A stretch of 64,000 bases of DNA, taken from positions 1 to 64,000 of the forward strand of contig NZ_JOFH01000009.1 in assembly GCF_000721235.1 (NCBI RefSeq), given 5' to 3'. Positions 50,734-58,878 of the stretch are shown here, in pieces (positions within the stretch are counted from its first letter, which is position 1; every line of letters begins with the position of its first letter). Under the pieces are notes generated by a model. The model did no database searches. It saw nothing but the letters and a program-made list of their open reading frames with translations, and had not been told where the DNA came from. Made by a program: the position numbers and the translations under genes. The DNA comes from Streptomyces olivaceus (lineage in GTDB: Bacteria > Actinomycetota > Actinomycetes > Streptomycetales > Streptomycetaceae).

Positions 50734-50819
50734 AGGATGCCACGAGGGCAGGCCGATGGCCACAGCACCCGCACGGACACAGGAGGCCACCGCGAGCGTG
50801 GCCCGAAGGAGGCCCCGAC

Positions 50820-51317
50820 GTGAACGACCACCTCGACAGTCCCCCATCCCGCAGGGTCTTCATCGACAAGCAGAGCCCCAAGGCCTTCCACGCGCTGGTG
50901 CAGGTCTCGGAGGCGGTCCGGACGACGGCCGCCGAGGCCGGACTCGACCGGACCGCGGTGGAGCTGATCAACCTCCGGGTGTCGCAACTCAACGGCTGCG
51001 CCTACTGCCTGGACGTGCACACCGGGGCGGCCCTGCGCGCCGGTGAATCACCGCGGAGACTCGGCGTCCTGCACGCATGGCGGGACACCGGCCTGTTCAC
51101 TCCCGAGGAGCGTGCGGCCCTGGCGCTCGCGGAGGCCACGACCGAGCCGGCGGACGCCGCGGCCCAGACGTCCGCCTACGAGGAGGCCCGGCGGGTCCTC
51201 TCCGAGGCGCAGATATCGGCCGCGATCTGGGTGGCGATCACCATCAACGCGTTCAACCGCGTGTCGGTCATGAGCAAGCACCCGGTACGGCCGTCCCCCG
51301 CCGCGCAAGGGAACTGA
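50820..51317 (+). CDS. Carboxymuconolactone decarboxylase/AhpD-like protein
   Basis: A 165-residue all-alpha protein with the AhpD redox motif NGCAYCLDVHT (CxxC, then His) near residue 60. It also has INLRVSQL before the motif and AINAFNR-like sequence (TINAFNRVSVMSK) near the end. Such proteins reduce peroxides or act as alkylhydroperoxidase partners. The start is the GTG at 50820 after GGAGG. It is divergent from pirin across the MarR-type site and probably belongs to the same stress regulon. Confidence 0.93.
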   Translation: MNDHLDSPPSRRVFIDKQSPKAFHALVQVSEAVRTTAAEAGLDRTAVELINLRVSQLNGCAYCLDVHTGAALRAGESPRRLGVLHAWRDTGLFTPEERAALALAEATTEPADAAAQTSAYEEARRVLSEAQISAAIWVAITINAFNRVSVMSKHPVRPSPAAQGN

Positions 51318-51331
51318 ACCCCCTGGAGCCT

Positions 51332-51640
51332 TCAGTCGCTGACCTGACTCCGGGACTGGTACAGCAGGTCCTGGTACTCGGGGTGCCTGGCGATCCAGCC
51401 CGCGAAGAAGGGGCAGGTGGCCAGCACCCGCAGACGGGCGGCGCGGGCCTCGTCCAGGGCCGTGCGGACCAGCGCCGACCCGACTCCCGCACCCTCGTAC
51501 TCCGGCCCGACCTCGGTGTGCACGAAGGCGACGAGTTCCGCCGTACGGATGTACTCCGCGACGCCCGCCACCTCGGGCCCTCCGTCGACCCGGGCCTCGT
51601 AGCGCTTCGCCTCGGGCACGTCGCTCACTTCGACCGTCAT
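51332..51640 (-). CDS. Small GNAT-family N-acetyltransferase, YjdJ type
   Basis: A 102-residue acetyltransferase: RYEARVDGGPEVAGVAEYI, HTEVGPEYEGAGVGSALVRTAL with the acetyl-CoA loop, and LATCPFFAGWIARHPEY. It is a diverged copy of the 49344-49682 protein. The start is the ATG at 51640 after GAGGAGG. It is divergent from the marR gene, with the 20-base palindrome at 51712-51731 between them. Confidence 0.92.
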   Translation of the reverse strand: MTVEVSDVPEAKRYEARVDGGPEVAGVAEYIRTAELVAFVHTEVGPEYEGAGVGSALVRTALDEARAARLRVLATCPFFAGWIARHPEYQDLLYQSRSQVSD

Positions 51641-51711
51641 GAGTCCTCCTCGTGGGGTTCGTTCCCGCCCTGCCCGGCGGGATCCGCCGGGGGACGTCAG
51701 CCTAGTCCCGC

Positions 51712-51731
51712 CAAGTTGATGCATCAACTTG
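51712..51731. promoter_or_regulatory. Perfect 20-base palindrome, MarR operator
   Basis: CAAGTTGATGCATCAACTTG is perfectly symmetric over 20 bases. It lies in the spacer between the acetyltransferase and the MarR gene, and is the best copy of a motif found in all three promoter regions of the 48481-52286 group. Confidence 0.85.
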
Positions 51732-51818
51732 ATGAAGGCGTGAAGAGTGCGGGTGCACCGCGGGCCTCGGCACCGTCACCACTAGATGAGCTGTCAACGA
51801 TTTCGTTAGACTGACCCC

Positions 51819-52286
51819 ATGGACGCACAGCCGCGGTGGCTCGACCCGGAGCAGAAGGCCGCCTGGGACAGCTTCATCCGCATGCAGGAGACCCTCATCG
51901 GACGGCTGTCCCGACGCATACAGGCCGACTCCTCGATGTCGGCCGCCGACTACATCGTGCTCGTCAGCCTCACCGAACGGGGCGGCGGACGGCTGCGTTT
52001 CCTGGATCTGGCCAAGCTCGTGGAGTGGGAGAAGAGCCGCATGTCCCACCAGGTCACGCGGATGGCGAAGCGCGGACTCGTGGCCAGGGAGGAATGCCCC
52101 GACGACGGGCGCGGAGCCTTCGTCGTCGCCACCCCGGCCGGCTACAAGGCCATCGAGGAGGCCGCGCCCCAGCACGTCGAGCACGTGCGCCGCCTGTTCG
52201 TCGACGCCCTGACCCCCCACCAGCTCAGCACGCTCGGCCGCCTCTCCCAGCGCGTCCTGGACCACATGGAGAAGCAGCCGGACTGA
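51819..52286 (+). CDS. MarR-family transcriptional regulator
   Basis: A 155-residue winged-helix regulator with the MarR layout: MSAADYIVLVSLTERGGGRLRFLDLAKLVEWEKSR, recognition helix MSHQVTRMAKRGLVAREECPDDGRGAFV as wing, and C-terminal dimer helix. There is no Cys except one in the wing (EECPDD), so redox sensing is possible but not certain. It is the likely binder of the AAGTTGATG-type palindrome and would repress the two acetyltransferases, pirin, AhpD-like protein, hydrolase and itself. Confidence 0.94.
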   Translation: MDAQPRWLDPEQKAAWDSFIRMQETLIGRLSRRIQADSSMSAADYIVLVSLTERGGGRLRFLDLAKLVEWEKSRMSHQVTRMAKRGLVAREECPDDGRGAFVVATPAGYKAIEEAAPQHVEHVRRLFVDALTPHQLSTLGRLSQRVLDHMEKQPD

Positions 52287-52427
52287 CCGGGCGCGACACG
52301 ACCGGGCCGGAATCTCCCTGCATCACCCGAGTACCCCCGGCGCCATGCCACGATGTTTTAGTTGACATGTAAACCATGGCAGGCAGTGCGGAACACGGCG
52401 TGAGGACATCTCCCTCATGGAGGACGA

Positions 52428-53717
52428 ATGCGGCCCATCATTCCCGACTATCTGGCCGAAGTACTGGGAGATGTCGAGTCGGACACCTCCGGAGAGCCGG
52501 CGGGGTACATCCCCGAACTGGCGGCGGCGGACCCCGAGCGTCTCGGCGTGGCCCTGGCCATGACGGACGGCGAGGTCTACGGCGTCGGCGACATCGACGT
52601 CGAGTTCACCATCCAGTCGGTCTCCAAGCCGTTCGCCTACGCACTGGCCCTGGCCGATCGGGGATTCGACCCCGTACTCGCCAAGGTCGGTGTCGAGCCG
52701 TCCGGAGAGGCCTTCAACGAGATCTCCCTGGAGAGCGGTACCGGACGGCCCCTCAATCCCATGATCAACGCCGGCGCGATCACCGTCCACTCGCTGGCCG
52801 GCGCCAAGGACCTGGACCCGGGCGAGCGGGTGGAGCACGTGCTCCAGGGCCTCTCGGCGTTCGCGGGCCGTCGGCTGAGAACGGACGAGGCGGTGTGCGC
52901 CTCCGAGATGGAGCACGCCCACCGCAACCTCGCCATCGCGCACATGCTCCGCAGCCACGACGTCCTCACCGAGGACGCGGGAGCCGTCGTGGAGGGTTAC
53001 ACCCGCCAGTGCGCCGTGCTCGTCACCACGAGGGATCTGGCCATGATGGCCGCGACGCTGGCCAACCGCGGGAAGAACCCTCTGACGGGTGAGCAGGTGG
53101 TGCCGGAACCCGTGGTGCGCCAGGTGCTGAGCGTCATGTTCAGCTGCGGCATGTACGACGCCGCCGGTGACTGGGCGACCCAGGTCGGCATTCCGGCGAA
53201 GAGCGGGGTCGCCGGGGGTCTGATCGGCGCGCTCCCCGGGCAGATCGGCATCGCCACGTTCTCCCCGCGCCTGGACGCCCACGGCAACAGCGTCCGCGGC
53301 GTGTCCTTGTTCGAACGCCTCTCGTCGGACATGGGGCTGCACGTGATGGAGGTGCCTGCCACGTCGCGTTCCGTCGTGCGCTCCAGCCATGTCCTCGGCA
53401 GTGGTCCGCAGGCACTCAGGGTCCTTGAACTGCAGGGCGGCATCGGCTTCGCCGGAGCCGAGAGAGTCGTCAAGGAAGTCGTGGACGCCCCGCCCGCGGA
53501 GACCAGGGTGGCTCTGGACCTGACAAGGGTGCACTCGATCGACGACGTGGCACGGCGCATGCTGCTGGAGATCGTCCGGCGACTGACGCTGACCGGCCAC
53601 GAGGTCTACCTCGTCGACCCCGAATCGGTCGTCCCCGATCCCGATCCCGGCGACGGTGGCCGCGTCGAAGTCGTGGACCATGTGGACCGCGCCGTGGCTC
53701 CGCGAACGGCGCCGTGA
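52428..53717 (+). CDS. glsA: Glutaminase with C-terminal STAS domain
   Basis: A 429-residue protein. Residues 1-310 are a serine-dependent glutaminase: SxxK motif in IQSVSKPFAY near residue 66, NPMINAGAITVHSL, and KSGVAGGL near 265. It converts glutamine to glutamate and ammonia. Residues 320-425 form a STAS domain, seen in some actinobacterial glutaminases and thought to regulate or bind nucleotides. The start is the ATG at 52428 after GGAGG. A TTGACA-like box is at about 52361. Confidence 0.93.
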   Translation: MRPIIPDYLAEVLGDVESDTSGEPAGYIPELAAADPERLGVALAMTDGEVYGVGDIDVEFTIQSVSKPFAYALALADRGFDPVLAKVGVEPSGEAFNEISLESGTGRPLNPMINAGAITVHSLAGAKDLDPGERVEHVLQGLSAFAGRRLRTDEAVCASEMEHAHRNLAIAHMLRSHDVLTEDAGAVVEGYTRQCAVLVTTRDLAMMAATLANRGKNPLTGEQVVPEPVVRQVLSVMFSCGMYDAAGDWATQVGIPAKSGVAGGLIGALPGQIGIATFSPRLDAHGNSVRGVSLFERLSSDMGLHVMEVPATSRSVVRSSHVLGSGPQALRVLELQGGIGFAGAERVVKEVVDAPPAETRVALDLTRVHSIDDVARRMLLEIVRRLTLTGHEVYLVDPESVVPDPDPGDGGRVEVVDHVDRAVAPRTAP

Positions 53718-53850
53718 CTGCCCTCTGCACGACCGGCCGCGGCCACCCGCGACCGCCCGCGACCTTCCCCGGGCGGCCGCTCGCCGCGGGGCGCGCCGGT
53801 GCTGTCCGGCCGGTGCGCCCCCGCGGAGCCGGCGGGCGGCGGGCGGCGGG

Positions 53851-54981
53851 TCAGCCGCCCAGTTCCTGGTGGCGGGCGGCGAGCCGGGCGGCGCCGTCCT
53901 CCGTCAGGGAGCCGAACAGGCGCAGCCGGGAGATGCCGCCGTCGGGGAAGATGTCCACGCGCGCGTGCGTGCCCTCGGCCGCCTCGGGCAGGACGAAGCG
54001 GTGGTTGGTGTCGGGCTGCAGCCGGGTGCGCGGGAGCACCTCGCGCCATGCGCCGCCCTCACCGTCCCTGACGGAGACCGAGGCCCAGCCGGCCGAGTTG
54101 CCCTTGAGGTACGCCGTGTCGATCTCGACGGCGCGGATGCGGGAGCGGTCCACCAGGCGGTACTGGATCCAGTCGTTGCCCCGGTCGCGGCGGCGGCGGG
54201 TCTCCCAGCCGTCGTCCATCTTGCGGGAGCGGCCCGGCTGGATGGTGTTGGTGGCCGGCGAGTAGAAGAGGTCGGAGGCGTCCTCGACCCGGCCGCCGTT
54301 CTCCAGGGCCACCACGTCGAAGGTGCCGAGGGCGGTGAGCCAGGCCGGGTCGGGCACGACCTCGCCGTACACGCGCAGGCGGGCGATGCCGCCGTCGGGG
54401 TGCTGCTTCAGGCGCAGGTGGGTGAAGCGCTGCTCGGCCGGGACGGCGAAGCCGTTGGCGGCGTGGCCGCCGACGGCGGTGCGCGGGACGAGGGTCGTCC
54501 ACTTGACGTCGTCGGCGAGCAGCTCCTCGGGCGACGGGGAGCCGTCGAGCGAGGTGCCCTCGACGGAGACGGCCTGCGGGTAGTTGCCGCGGAAGTGGGC
54601 GGTGTCGACGACGATGCCGCGGATCACGCCGGGGGCGCCGAGGCGGATCAGCGCCCAGTCGTGGTCGTCCTCGGTGGGCCAGGGCTCCCCGGCCGAGGCG
54701 CCGCGGCGGCGGCGGGTCTCCCAGCCGTCCATGATCTTGCCCTTGTGGCCGAAGTGCTCGGGGTCGAACTCGGCGCGCCCGGGCACCAGCAGGTTCTCGC
54801 GCTGGGCGAAGAACTCGTCGTTGGCGGCGACGACACCGGCGCCCAGTCGCCGGTCGGCGAGGTTGGCGTGCTGGGTGAAGGGGAGGTCGGCCGTGCGGTA
54901 GTCCGCGTACGGGTCACCGCCTCCGTAGGGGCGCGCGTCGCCGGTGAAGCTGGCCAACGAGGTGTTCTGCTGGGCCGTCAC
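53851..54981 (-). CDS. alc: Allantoicase
   Basis: A 376-residue allantoicase, splitting allantoate into ureidoglycolate and urea. The protein is two repeated jelly-roll halves: the motif MDGWETRRRRG occurs as MDGWETRRRR near residue 85 and MDDGWETRRRR near 250, and HPDGGIARLRVYG is echoed by FPDGGISRLRLFG. The start is the GTG at 54981. It follows allantoinase in the same direction across 61 bases, so the two steps are co-transcribed. Confidence 0.95.
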   Translation of the reverse strand: MTAQQNTSLASFTGDARPYGGGDPYADYRTADLPFTQHANLADRRLGAGVVAANDEFFAQRENLLVPGRAEFDPEHFGHKGKIMDGWETRRRRGASAGEPWPTEDDHDWALIRLGAPGVIRGIVVDTAHFRGNYPQAVSVEGTSLDGSPSPEELLADDVKWTTLVPRTAVGGHAANGFAVPAEQRFTHLRLKQHPDGGIARLRVYGEVVPDPAWLTALGTFDVVALENGGRVEDASDLFYSPATNTIQPGRSRKMDDGWETRRRRDRGNDWIQYRLVDRSRIRAVEIDTAYLKGNSAGWASVSVRDGEGGAWREVLPRTRLQPDTNHRFVLPEAAEGTHARVDIFPDGGISRLRLFGSLTEDGAARLAARHQELGG

Positions 54982-55042
54982 GGTGATCAGGTGTTCCTTT
55001 CGGGTCGTTCGGGAGGGACTGGGTTCAGGGGGTCCGGGCGCG

Positions 55043-56380
55043 TCAGGCCCGGTCGAGGAGCTGTCCCTTCGGTTTGGTGAACGCGCCGTCCGCCACGATG
55101 CGCGTGCCGCGCAGCCAGGTGGACTTCACGACGCCGTACAGGGTCTTGCCCGCGTACGCGGTGACGCGGTTGCGGTGCTGGAGGGCGGCCGGGTCGACGG
55201 TGAAGGTCTCGTCCGGGGCGAGGACGGCGAAGTCCGCGTCGTGGCCGGGCGCGACGGCGCCCTTGCGGGCGTCGAGCCCCACGAGGCGGGCGGTGCGCGC
55301 CGACATCCAGCGCACGACGTCCTCCAGGCCGAGGCCGCGGGCGCGGGCCGCGGTCCACATGGCCGGCAGGCTCAGCTGGAGTCCGGCGATGCCGCCCCAG
55401 GCGGTGGCGAAGTCGTCGGTCTTCAGGTCGACGGTGGACGGGGAGTGGTCGGTGACCACGCAGTCGACGGTGCCGTCCGCCAGCGCCTGCCAGAGCAGGT
55501 CCTGGTTGGCGGCCTCGCGGATCGGCGGACAGCACTTGAACTCGCTTGCGCCGTCCGGCACTTCCTCGGCGGTGAGGGTGAGGTAGTGCGGGCAGGTCTC
55601 GACCGTCACGCGTACGCCGTCGGCGCGGGCCTCGGCGATCAGCGGCAGGGCGTCGCTGGAGGACAGGTGGAGCACGTGCACCCGCGCGTCGAACCGTTTC
55701 GCCTGTGCGAGGAGGGCCGCGATGGCGGTGTCCTCGGCGTCGCGCGGACGGCTGGCGAGGAAGTGGCTGTACCGGGGGCCGCCCTGCTGCGGGGCGGCGG
55801 CCAGGTGGTGCGGGTCCTCGGCGTGCACGATCAGCAGGCCGTCGAAGGCGGCGATCTCCGCGAGGGACCGGGCGAGCTGCTCCTGGTCGAGGTGCGGGAA
55901 CTCGTCCACACCGGACGGCGACAGGAACGCCTTGAAGCCGAAGACCCCGGCATCGTGCAGCGGGCGCAGGTCCTTGACGTTGTCCGGCAGGGCGCCGCCC
56001 CAGAACCCGACGTCGATGTGGGCCTTGTCGGCGGCGACCGCGCGCTTGGTGCGCAGGTGGTCGACCGTGGTGGTCGGCGGGATGGAGTTGAGCGGCATGT
56101 CGACGAGGGTGGTGATGCCGCCGGCCGCCGCGGCGCGGGTGGCGGTCCAGAAGCCCTCCCACTCGGTGCGGCCGGGGTCGTTGACGTGCACGTGGGTGTC
56201 GACGAGACCGGGCAGGACCACGTGGTCGCCGACGTCCTCCAGCCGGGCGCCCGCCGGGACGGGGGTGTCGTGGGGCAGCACGGCCGTGATCTTCTCCCCG
56301 GTCACCGCGACGGACGCGGCGCGGATCCCGTCGGGTGTGACGACCCGCGTCGAACGCAGCACCAGTTCAGCTTCGGACAC
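55043..56380 (-). CDS. allB: Allantoinase
   Basis: A 445-residue amidohydrolase opening the hydantoin ring of allantoin. Metal ligands are HVHVND near residue 63, the carbamylated Lys in GFKAFLSPS near 150, His in IVHAEDPHH and VLHLSS, and the final Asp in VVTDHSPS. The preferred start is the GTG at 56380, which has AGAGG at good spacing; the ATG at 56386 is inside that site. It is divergent from the IclR gene and carries the TTCCAC-type operator at 56521-56535 upstream. Confidence 0.94.
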   Translation of the reverse strand: MSEAELVLRSTRVVTPDGIRAASVAVTGEKITAVLPHDTPVPAGARLEDVGDHVVLPGLVDTHVHVNDPGRTEWEGFWTATRAAAAGGITTLVDMPLNSIPPTTTVDHLRTKRAVAADKAHIDVGFWGGALPDNVKDLRPLHDAGVFGFKAFLSPSGVDEFPHLDQEQLARSLAEIAAFDGLLIVHAEDPHHLAAAPQQGGPRYSHFLASRPRDAEDTAIAALLAQAKRFDARVHVLHLSSSDALPLIAEARADGVRVTVETCPHYLTLTAEEVPDGASEFKCCPPIREAANQDLLWQALADGTVDCVVTDHSPSTVDLKTDDFATAWGGIAGLQLSLPAMWTAARARGLGLEDVVRWMSARTARLVGLDARKGAVAPGHDADFAVLAPDETFTVDPAALQHRNRVTAYAGKTLYGVVKSTWLRGTRIVADGAFTKPKGQLLDRA

Positions 56381-56413
56381 CCGCATCCTCTTCTCTGCTC
56401 GCTGCCGCCAGAT

Positions 56414-56430
56414 TTCAACGTTCTGTTGAA
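56414..56430. promoter_or_regulatory. Inverted repeat upstream of allantoinase
   Basis: TTCAACGTTCTGTTGAA, with 6-base perfect arms and a 5-base spacer, 34 bases before the allantoinase start. It may be an operator overlapping the promoter. Confidence 0.45.
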
Positions 56431-56520
56431 TCCTCCTGTCGAAGGAGTCTTCACTTCCGCTTCCGGACCGTCAAGAGGCACCCTTTGCGGTGGCATGCCC
56501 GACGGTCACACTCTGGACGT

Positions 56521-56535
56521 TTCCACAAAGCGGAA
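56521..56535. promoter_or_regulatory. AllR-type operator, copy 1
   Basis: TTCCACAAAGCGGAA has TTCC/GGAA arms with 7 bases between. It matches TTCCACGATAAGGAA at 58761-58775 in 11 of 15 positions. It lies between allantoinase and the IclR gene; an adjacent GGAATT-2-AATTCC repeat runs to 56545. Confidence 0.55.
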
Positions 56536-56634
56536 TTAGAATTCCAACACGCAGAACGTAGCTACGTACAAGCCGGTAGTCAACCGGCCGCCGGGTACGC
56601 TTCTTTCTCCCGCCAGCCCCGAAAGGAACGTGCC

Positions 56635-57438
56635 GTGCCGTCGTCCAGCGCCAGCACCACCGACCCCGCCAGGTCCGCCACCGGCGGCGTCCAGTCATTG
56701 GAGCGCGCCTTCGACCTGCTCGAACGGATGGCGGACGCGGGCGGCGAAGTCGGCCTCAGCGAGCTGTCGGCGAGCAGCGGGCTGCCGCTGCCGACCATCC
56801 ACCGCCTGATGCGCACCCTCGTCGCCTGCGGATACGTCCGACAGCAGCCCAACCGCCGGTACGCGCTGGGCCCGCGGCTGATCCGGCTCGGCGAGTCCGC
56901 CTCCCGCCTGCTGGGCACGTGGGCCCGCCCGCACCTGGCCCGCCTGGTCGAGGAGACCGGCGAGACGGCCAACATGGCCCTGCTCGACGGCGACGAGATC
57001 GTGTACGTCGCCCAGGTGCCGTCCAAGCACTCGATGCGCATGTTCACGGAGGTCGGCCGACGCGTCCTGCCGCACTCCACCGGTGTCGGCAAGGCGCTTC
57101 TCGCGGACTTCCCGGCGGACGAGGTGCGCGCCCTGCTGGCCCGCACCGGCATGCCGGCCGCGACGGACAAGACGATCACCACGCCGGACGGCTTCGTCGC
57201 GGCCCTGGAGGACGTGCGGCGCCAGGGCTACGCGATCGACGACAACGAGCAGGAGCTGGGCGTCCGCTGCCTGGCGGTCTCCGTCCCGGACTCCCCCACC
57301 GCGGCGGCCATCTCGATCTCCGGCCCCGCGGGCCGCGTCACTGAGGCGGCGACCGACCGGATCGTGCCGGTGCTCCAGCAGGTGGCGGCGGAGCTGTCCC
57401 AGGAACTGCTGGCCTCGAACGGCACGCCGGCCGCCTGA
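56635..57438 (+). CDS. IclR-family regulator, AllR-like
   Basis: A 267-residue regulator. The winged helix is LSELSASSGLPLPTIHRLMRTLVACGYVRQQPNRRYALG at about 40-80, followed by the IclR effector domain with VAQVPSKHSMRMFTEVGRRVLPHSTGVGKALLA and CLAVSVPDSPTAAAISISGPAGR. AllR-type members sense allantoin or glyoxylate. The start is the GTG at 56635 after AAAGGA. It is divergent from allantoinase and probably controls allantoinase, allantoicase and malate synthase. Confidence 0.93.
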   Translation: MPSSSASTTDPARSATGGVQSLERAFDLLERMADAGGEVGLSELSASSGLPLPTIHRLMRTLVACGYVRQQPNRRYALGPRLIRLGESASRLLGTWARPHLARLVEETGETANMALLDGDEIVYVAQVPSKHSMRMFTEVGRRVLPHSTGVGKALLADFPADEVRALLARTGMPAATDKTITTPDGFVAALEDVRRQGYAIDDNEQELGVRCLAVSVPDSPTAAAISISGPAGRVTEAATDRIVPVLQQVAAELSQELLASNGTPAA

Positions 57439-57445
57439 ACCGGCG

Positions 57446-57501
57446 CCCCCGCGGAGGGACCCGGCACCCCCGTGAAGGGACCCGGCACCCCCGCGGAGGG
57501 A
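57446..57501. repeat. 21-base tandem repeat, about 2.7 units
   Basis: Units beginning CCCCCGCGGAGGGAC start at 57446, 57467 and 57488. They lie in the convergent gap between the IclR and DUF5955 genes. The cause is probably slippage; a terminator role is possible but no U-tract follows. Confidence 0.7.
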
Positions 57502-57502
57502 C

Positions 57503-57823
57503 TCAGCGGCGCGGCGGGTCCCCGAACAGCTCCACGGCGTTGCGCACCTCCGTCAGCCCCGGCTTGAGGGCGCTGACGGAGCCGATCGCGCCGGCCACCA
57601 GCAGCAGGGAGCGGCGCAGCCGCGGCACCTCGGGGATTCCGCGCCCCGCCGTCGCCGCGAGGTCGGCCAGCTCGTCCTCGGCGATCGTCCGGTCGGGGAA
57701 ATCGACGGGCAGCACCGCGAGTTGGCGGCGCAACCGCGACACCGCGATCCGCAGCGCCGTCACCCGCACGTCGTCGTCGCCGACGGCCGCCCGTCCCTGC
57801 TGCCTCTGTTCCAAGCTCCGCAA
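57503..57823 (-). CDS. DUF5955-like small protein
   Basis: A 106-residue helical protein. It contains VTALRIAVSRLRRQLAVLPVDFPDRTIAEDELADLAA and LRRSLLLVAGAIGSVSALKPGL, which I recall from actinobacterial DUF5955 proteins. Function is unknown. The start is a TTG at 57823 after GGGGGAGGG. In several Streptomyces the family lies beside allantoin and malate synthase genes, as here. Confidence 0.72.
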   Translation of the reverse strand: MRSLEQRQQGRAAVGDDDVRVTALRIAVSRLRRQLAVLPVDFPDRTIAEDELADLAATAGRGIPEVPRLRRSLLLVAGAIGSVSALKPGLTEVRNAVELFGDPPRR

Positions 57824-57998
57824 CGCAGCCCTCCCCCATCACACCCCGTGGCGCCGGGCGGGCGCCGGGGACGCGGGCCAGTAAACGCCACCCCGCGCAC
57901 AACGCGCCACCACGCGGACGGAAATTCAGCCTCCTTTCATCGGTGTCTCATCCCGCGCACGCCGGGGCGTTTGGCGGCACGTCAGGTATGCAGGAGGC

Positions 57999-58661
57999 AT
58001 GACCGACAACGAAGACCGGGCGAACGACGAGGCGGCGGACCCGGTGGTGGGGCTGCTGCTCGCCGCCGGGGGCGGCCGGCGGCTCGGCGGCCGCCCCAAG
58101 GCGCTCCTCGAACACCGTGGACAACCACTCGTCGAACACGCGGTCGCGGCGCTGCGCGCGGCCGGCTGCGCCCGCGTGCACGTCGTACTGGGGGCGCGCG
58201 CCGATGACGTACGCGCGCGGGCGGCGCTGGACGGCTGCGTCCTCGTGGACAACCCGGAGTGGGAGCAGGGCATGGGCTCGTCACTGCGGGCCGGGCTCGC
58301 CTCGCTGACCGGGACAAGGTCCGGAACGGGGCCCGGAACGAGGACGGGAACGGGGGCGGGGGCCGCGCTGGTCTCGCTGGTGGACCAGCCCGGCATCGGC
58401 GCACCGGCGATGGCCCGGGTGCGCTCGGGGTACCGCGACGAGAGGTCGCTCGTCTCGGCGGCGTACGCGGGCGTGCGCGGGCACCCGGTCCTGCTGGGCG
58501 CCGCCCACTGGGCGGGGGTCGCGGCGACTGCCACCGGGGACCGGGGGGCACGCGCGTACCTGAGGGAGCACGAGGCGGAGATCGCCCTCGTGGAGTGCGG
58601 GGACGTGGCACGGCCGTACGACATCGACACCGAGGCCGACCTGGTCCACCTTGAGCCCTAG
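57999..58661 (+). CDS. MobA/MocA-like nucleotidyltransferase
   Basis: A 220-residue nucleotidyltransferase. The nucleotide-binding loop is LLLAAGGGRRLGGRPKALLEHRGQPL near residues 18-45, and the metal-binding Asp is in VSLVDQPGIGAPAM. Related proteins activate molybdopterin to the cytosine dinucleotide cofactor of xanthine dehydrogenase. A Gly/Thr-rich insertion (SGTGPGTRTGTGAG) sits before the metal site. Linkage to allantoin genes fits purine breakdown by a molybdenum enzyme, although none is seen here. Confidence 0.88.
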   Translation: MTDNEDRANDEAADPVVGLLLAAGGGRRLGGRPKALLEHRGQPLVEHAVAALRAAGCARVHVVLGARADDVRARAALDGCVLVDNPEWEQGMGSSLRAGLASLTGTRSGTGPGTRTGTGAGAALVSLVDQPGIGAPAMARVRSGYRDERSLVSAAYAGVRGHPVLLGAAHWAGVAATATGDRGARAYLREHEAEIALVECGDVARPYDIDTEADLVHLEP

Positions 58662-58760
58662 GAGGTCCTGAACGCCGGGTTCCACTGCGAGTGAACGGGG
58701 TGGCACTCAGCGCCACCTTCGCTCGATCCGGAGAATCTCGACATCAACAAACGATTGAAG

Positions 58761-58775
58761 TTCCACGATAAGGAA
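58761..58775. promoter_or_regulatory. AllR-type operator, copy 2 (malate synthase)
   Basis: TTCCACGATAAGGAA, matching the site at 56521-56535 at 11 of 15 positions, 103 bases upstream of the malate synthase start. Surrounding bases are A+T-rich, as expected for the promoter. Confidence 0.55.
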
Positions 58776-58878
58776 ACTACTATCCACTGACCAGAAGCAC
58801 CCGGCCGCGCACCGGGTGCGCAATGCCCCATACGTGCCCGCTGGCACCCGGTGCCACCGCTGAAGGAAGTGACAGCTC

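Noticed and set aside
56556..56567. ACGTAGCTACGT palindrome upstream of the IclR gene
   Set aside because: Perfect but short, not repeated near other target genes, and probably coincidental.
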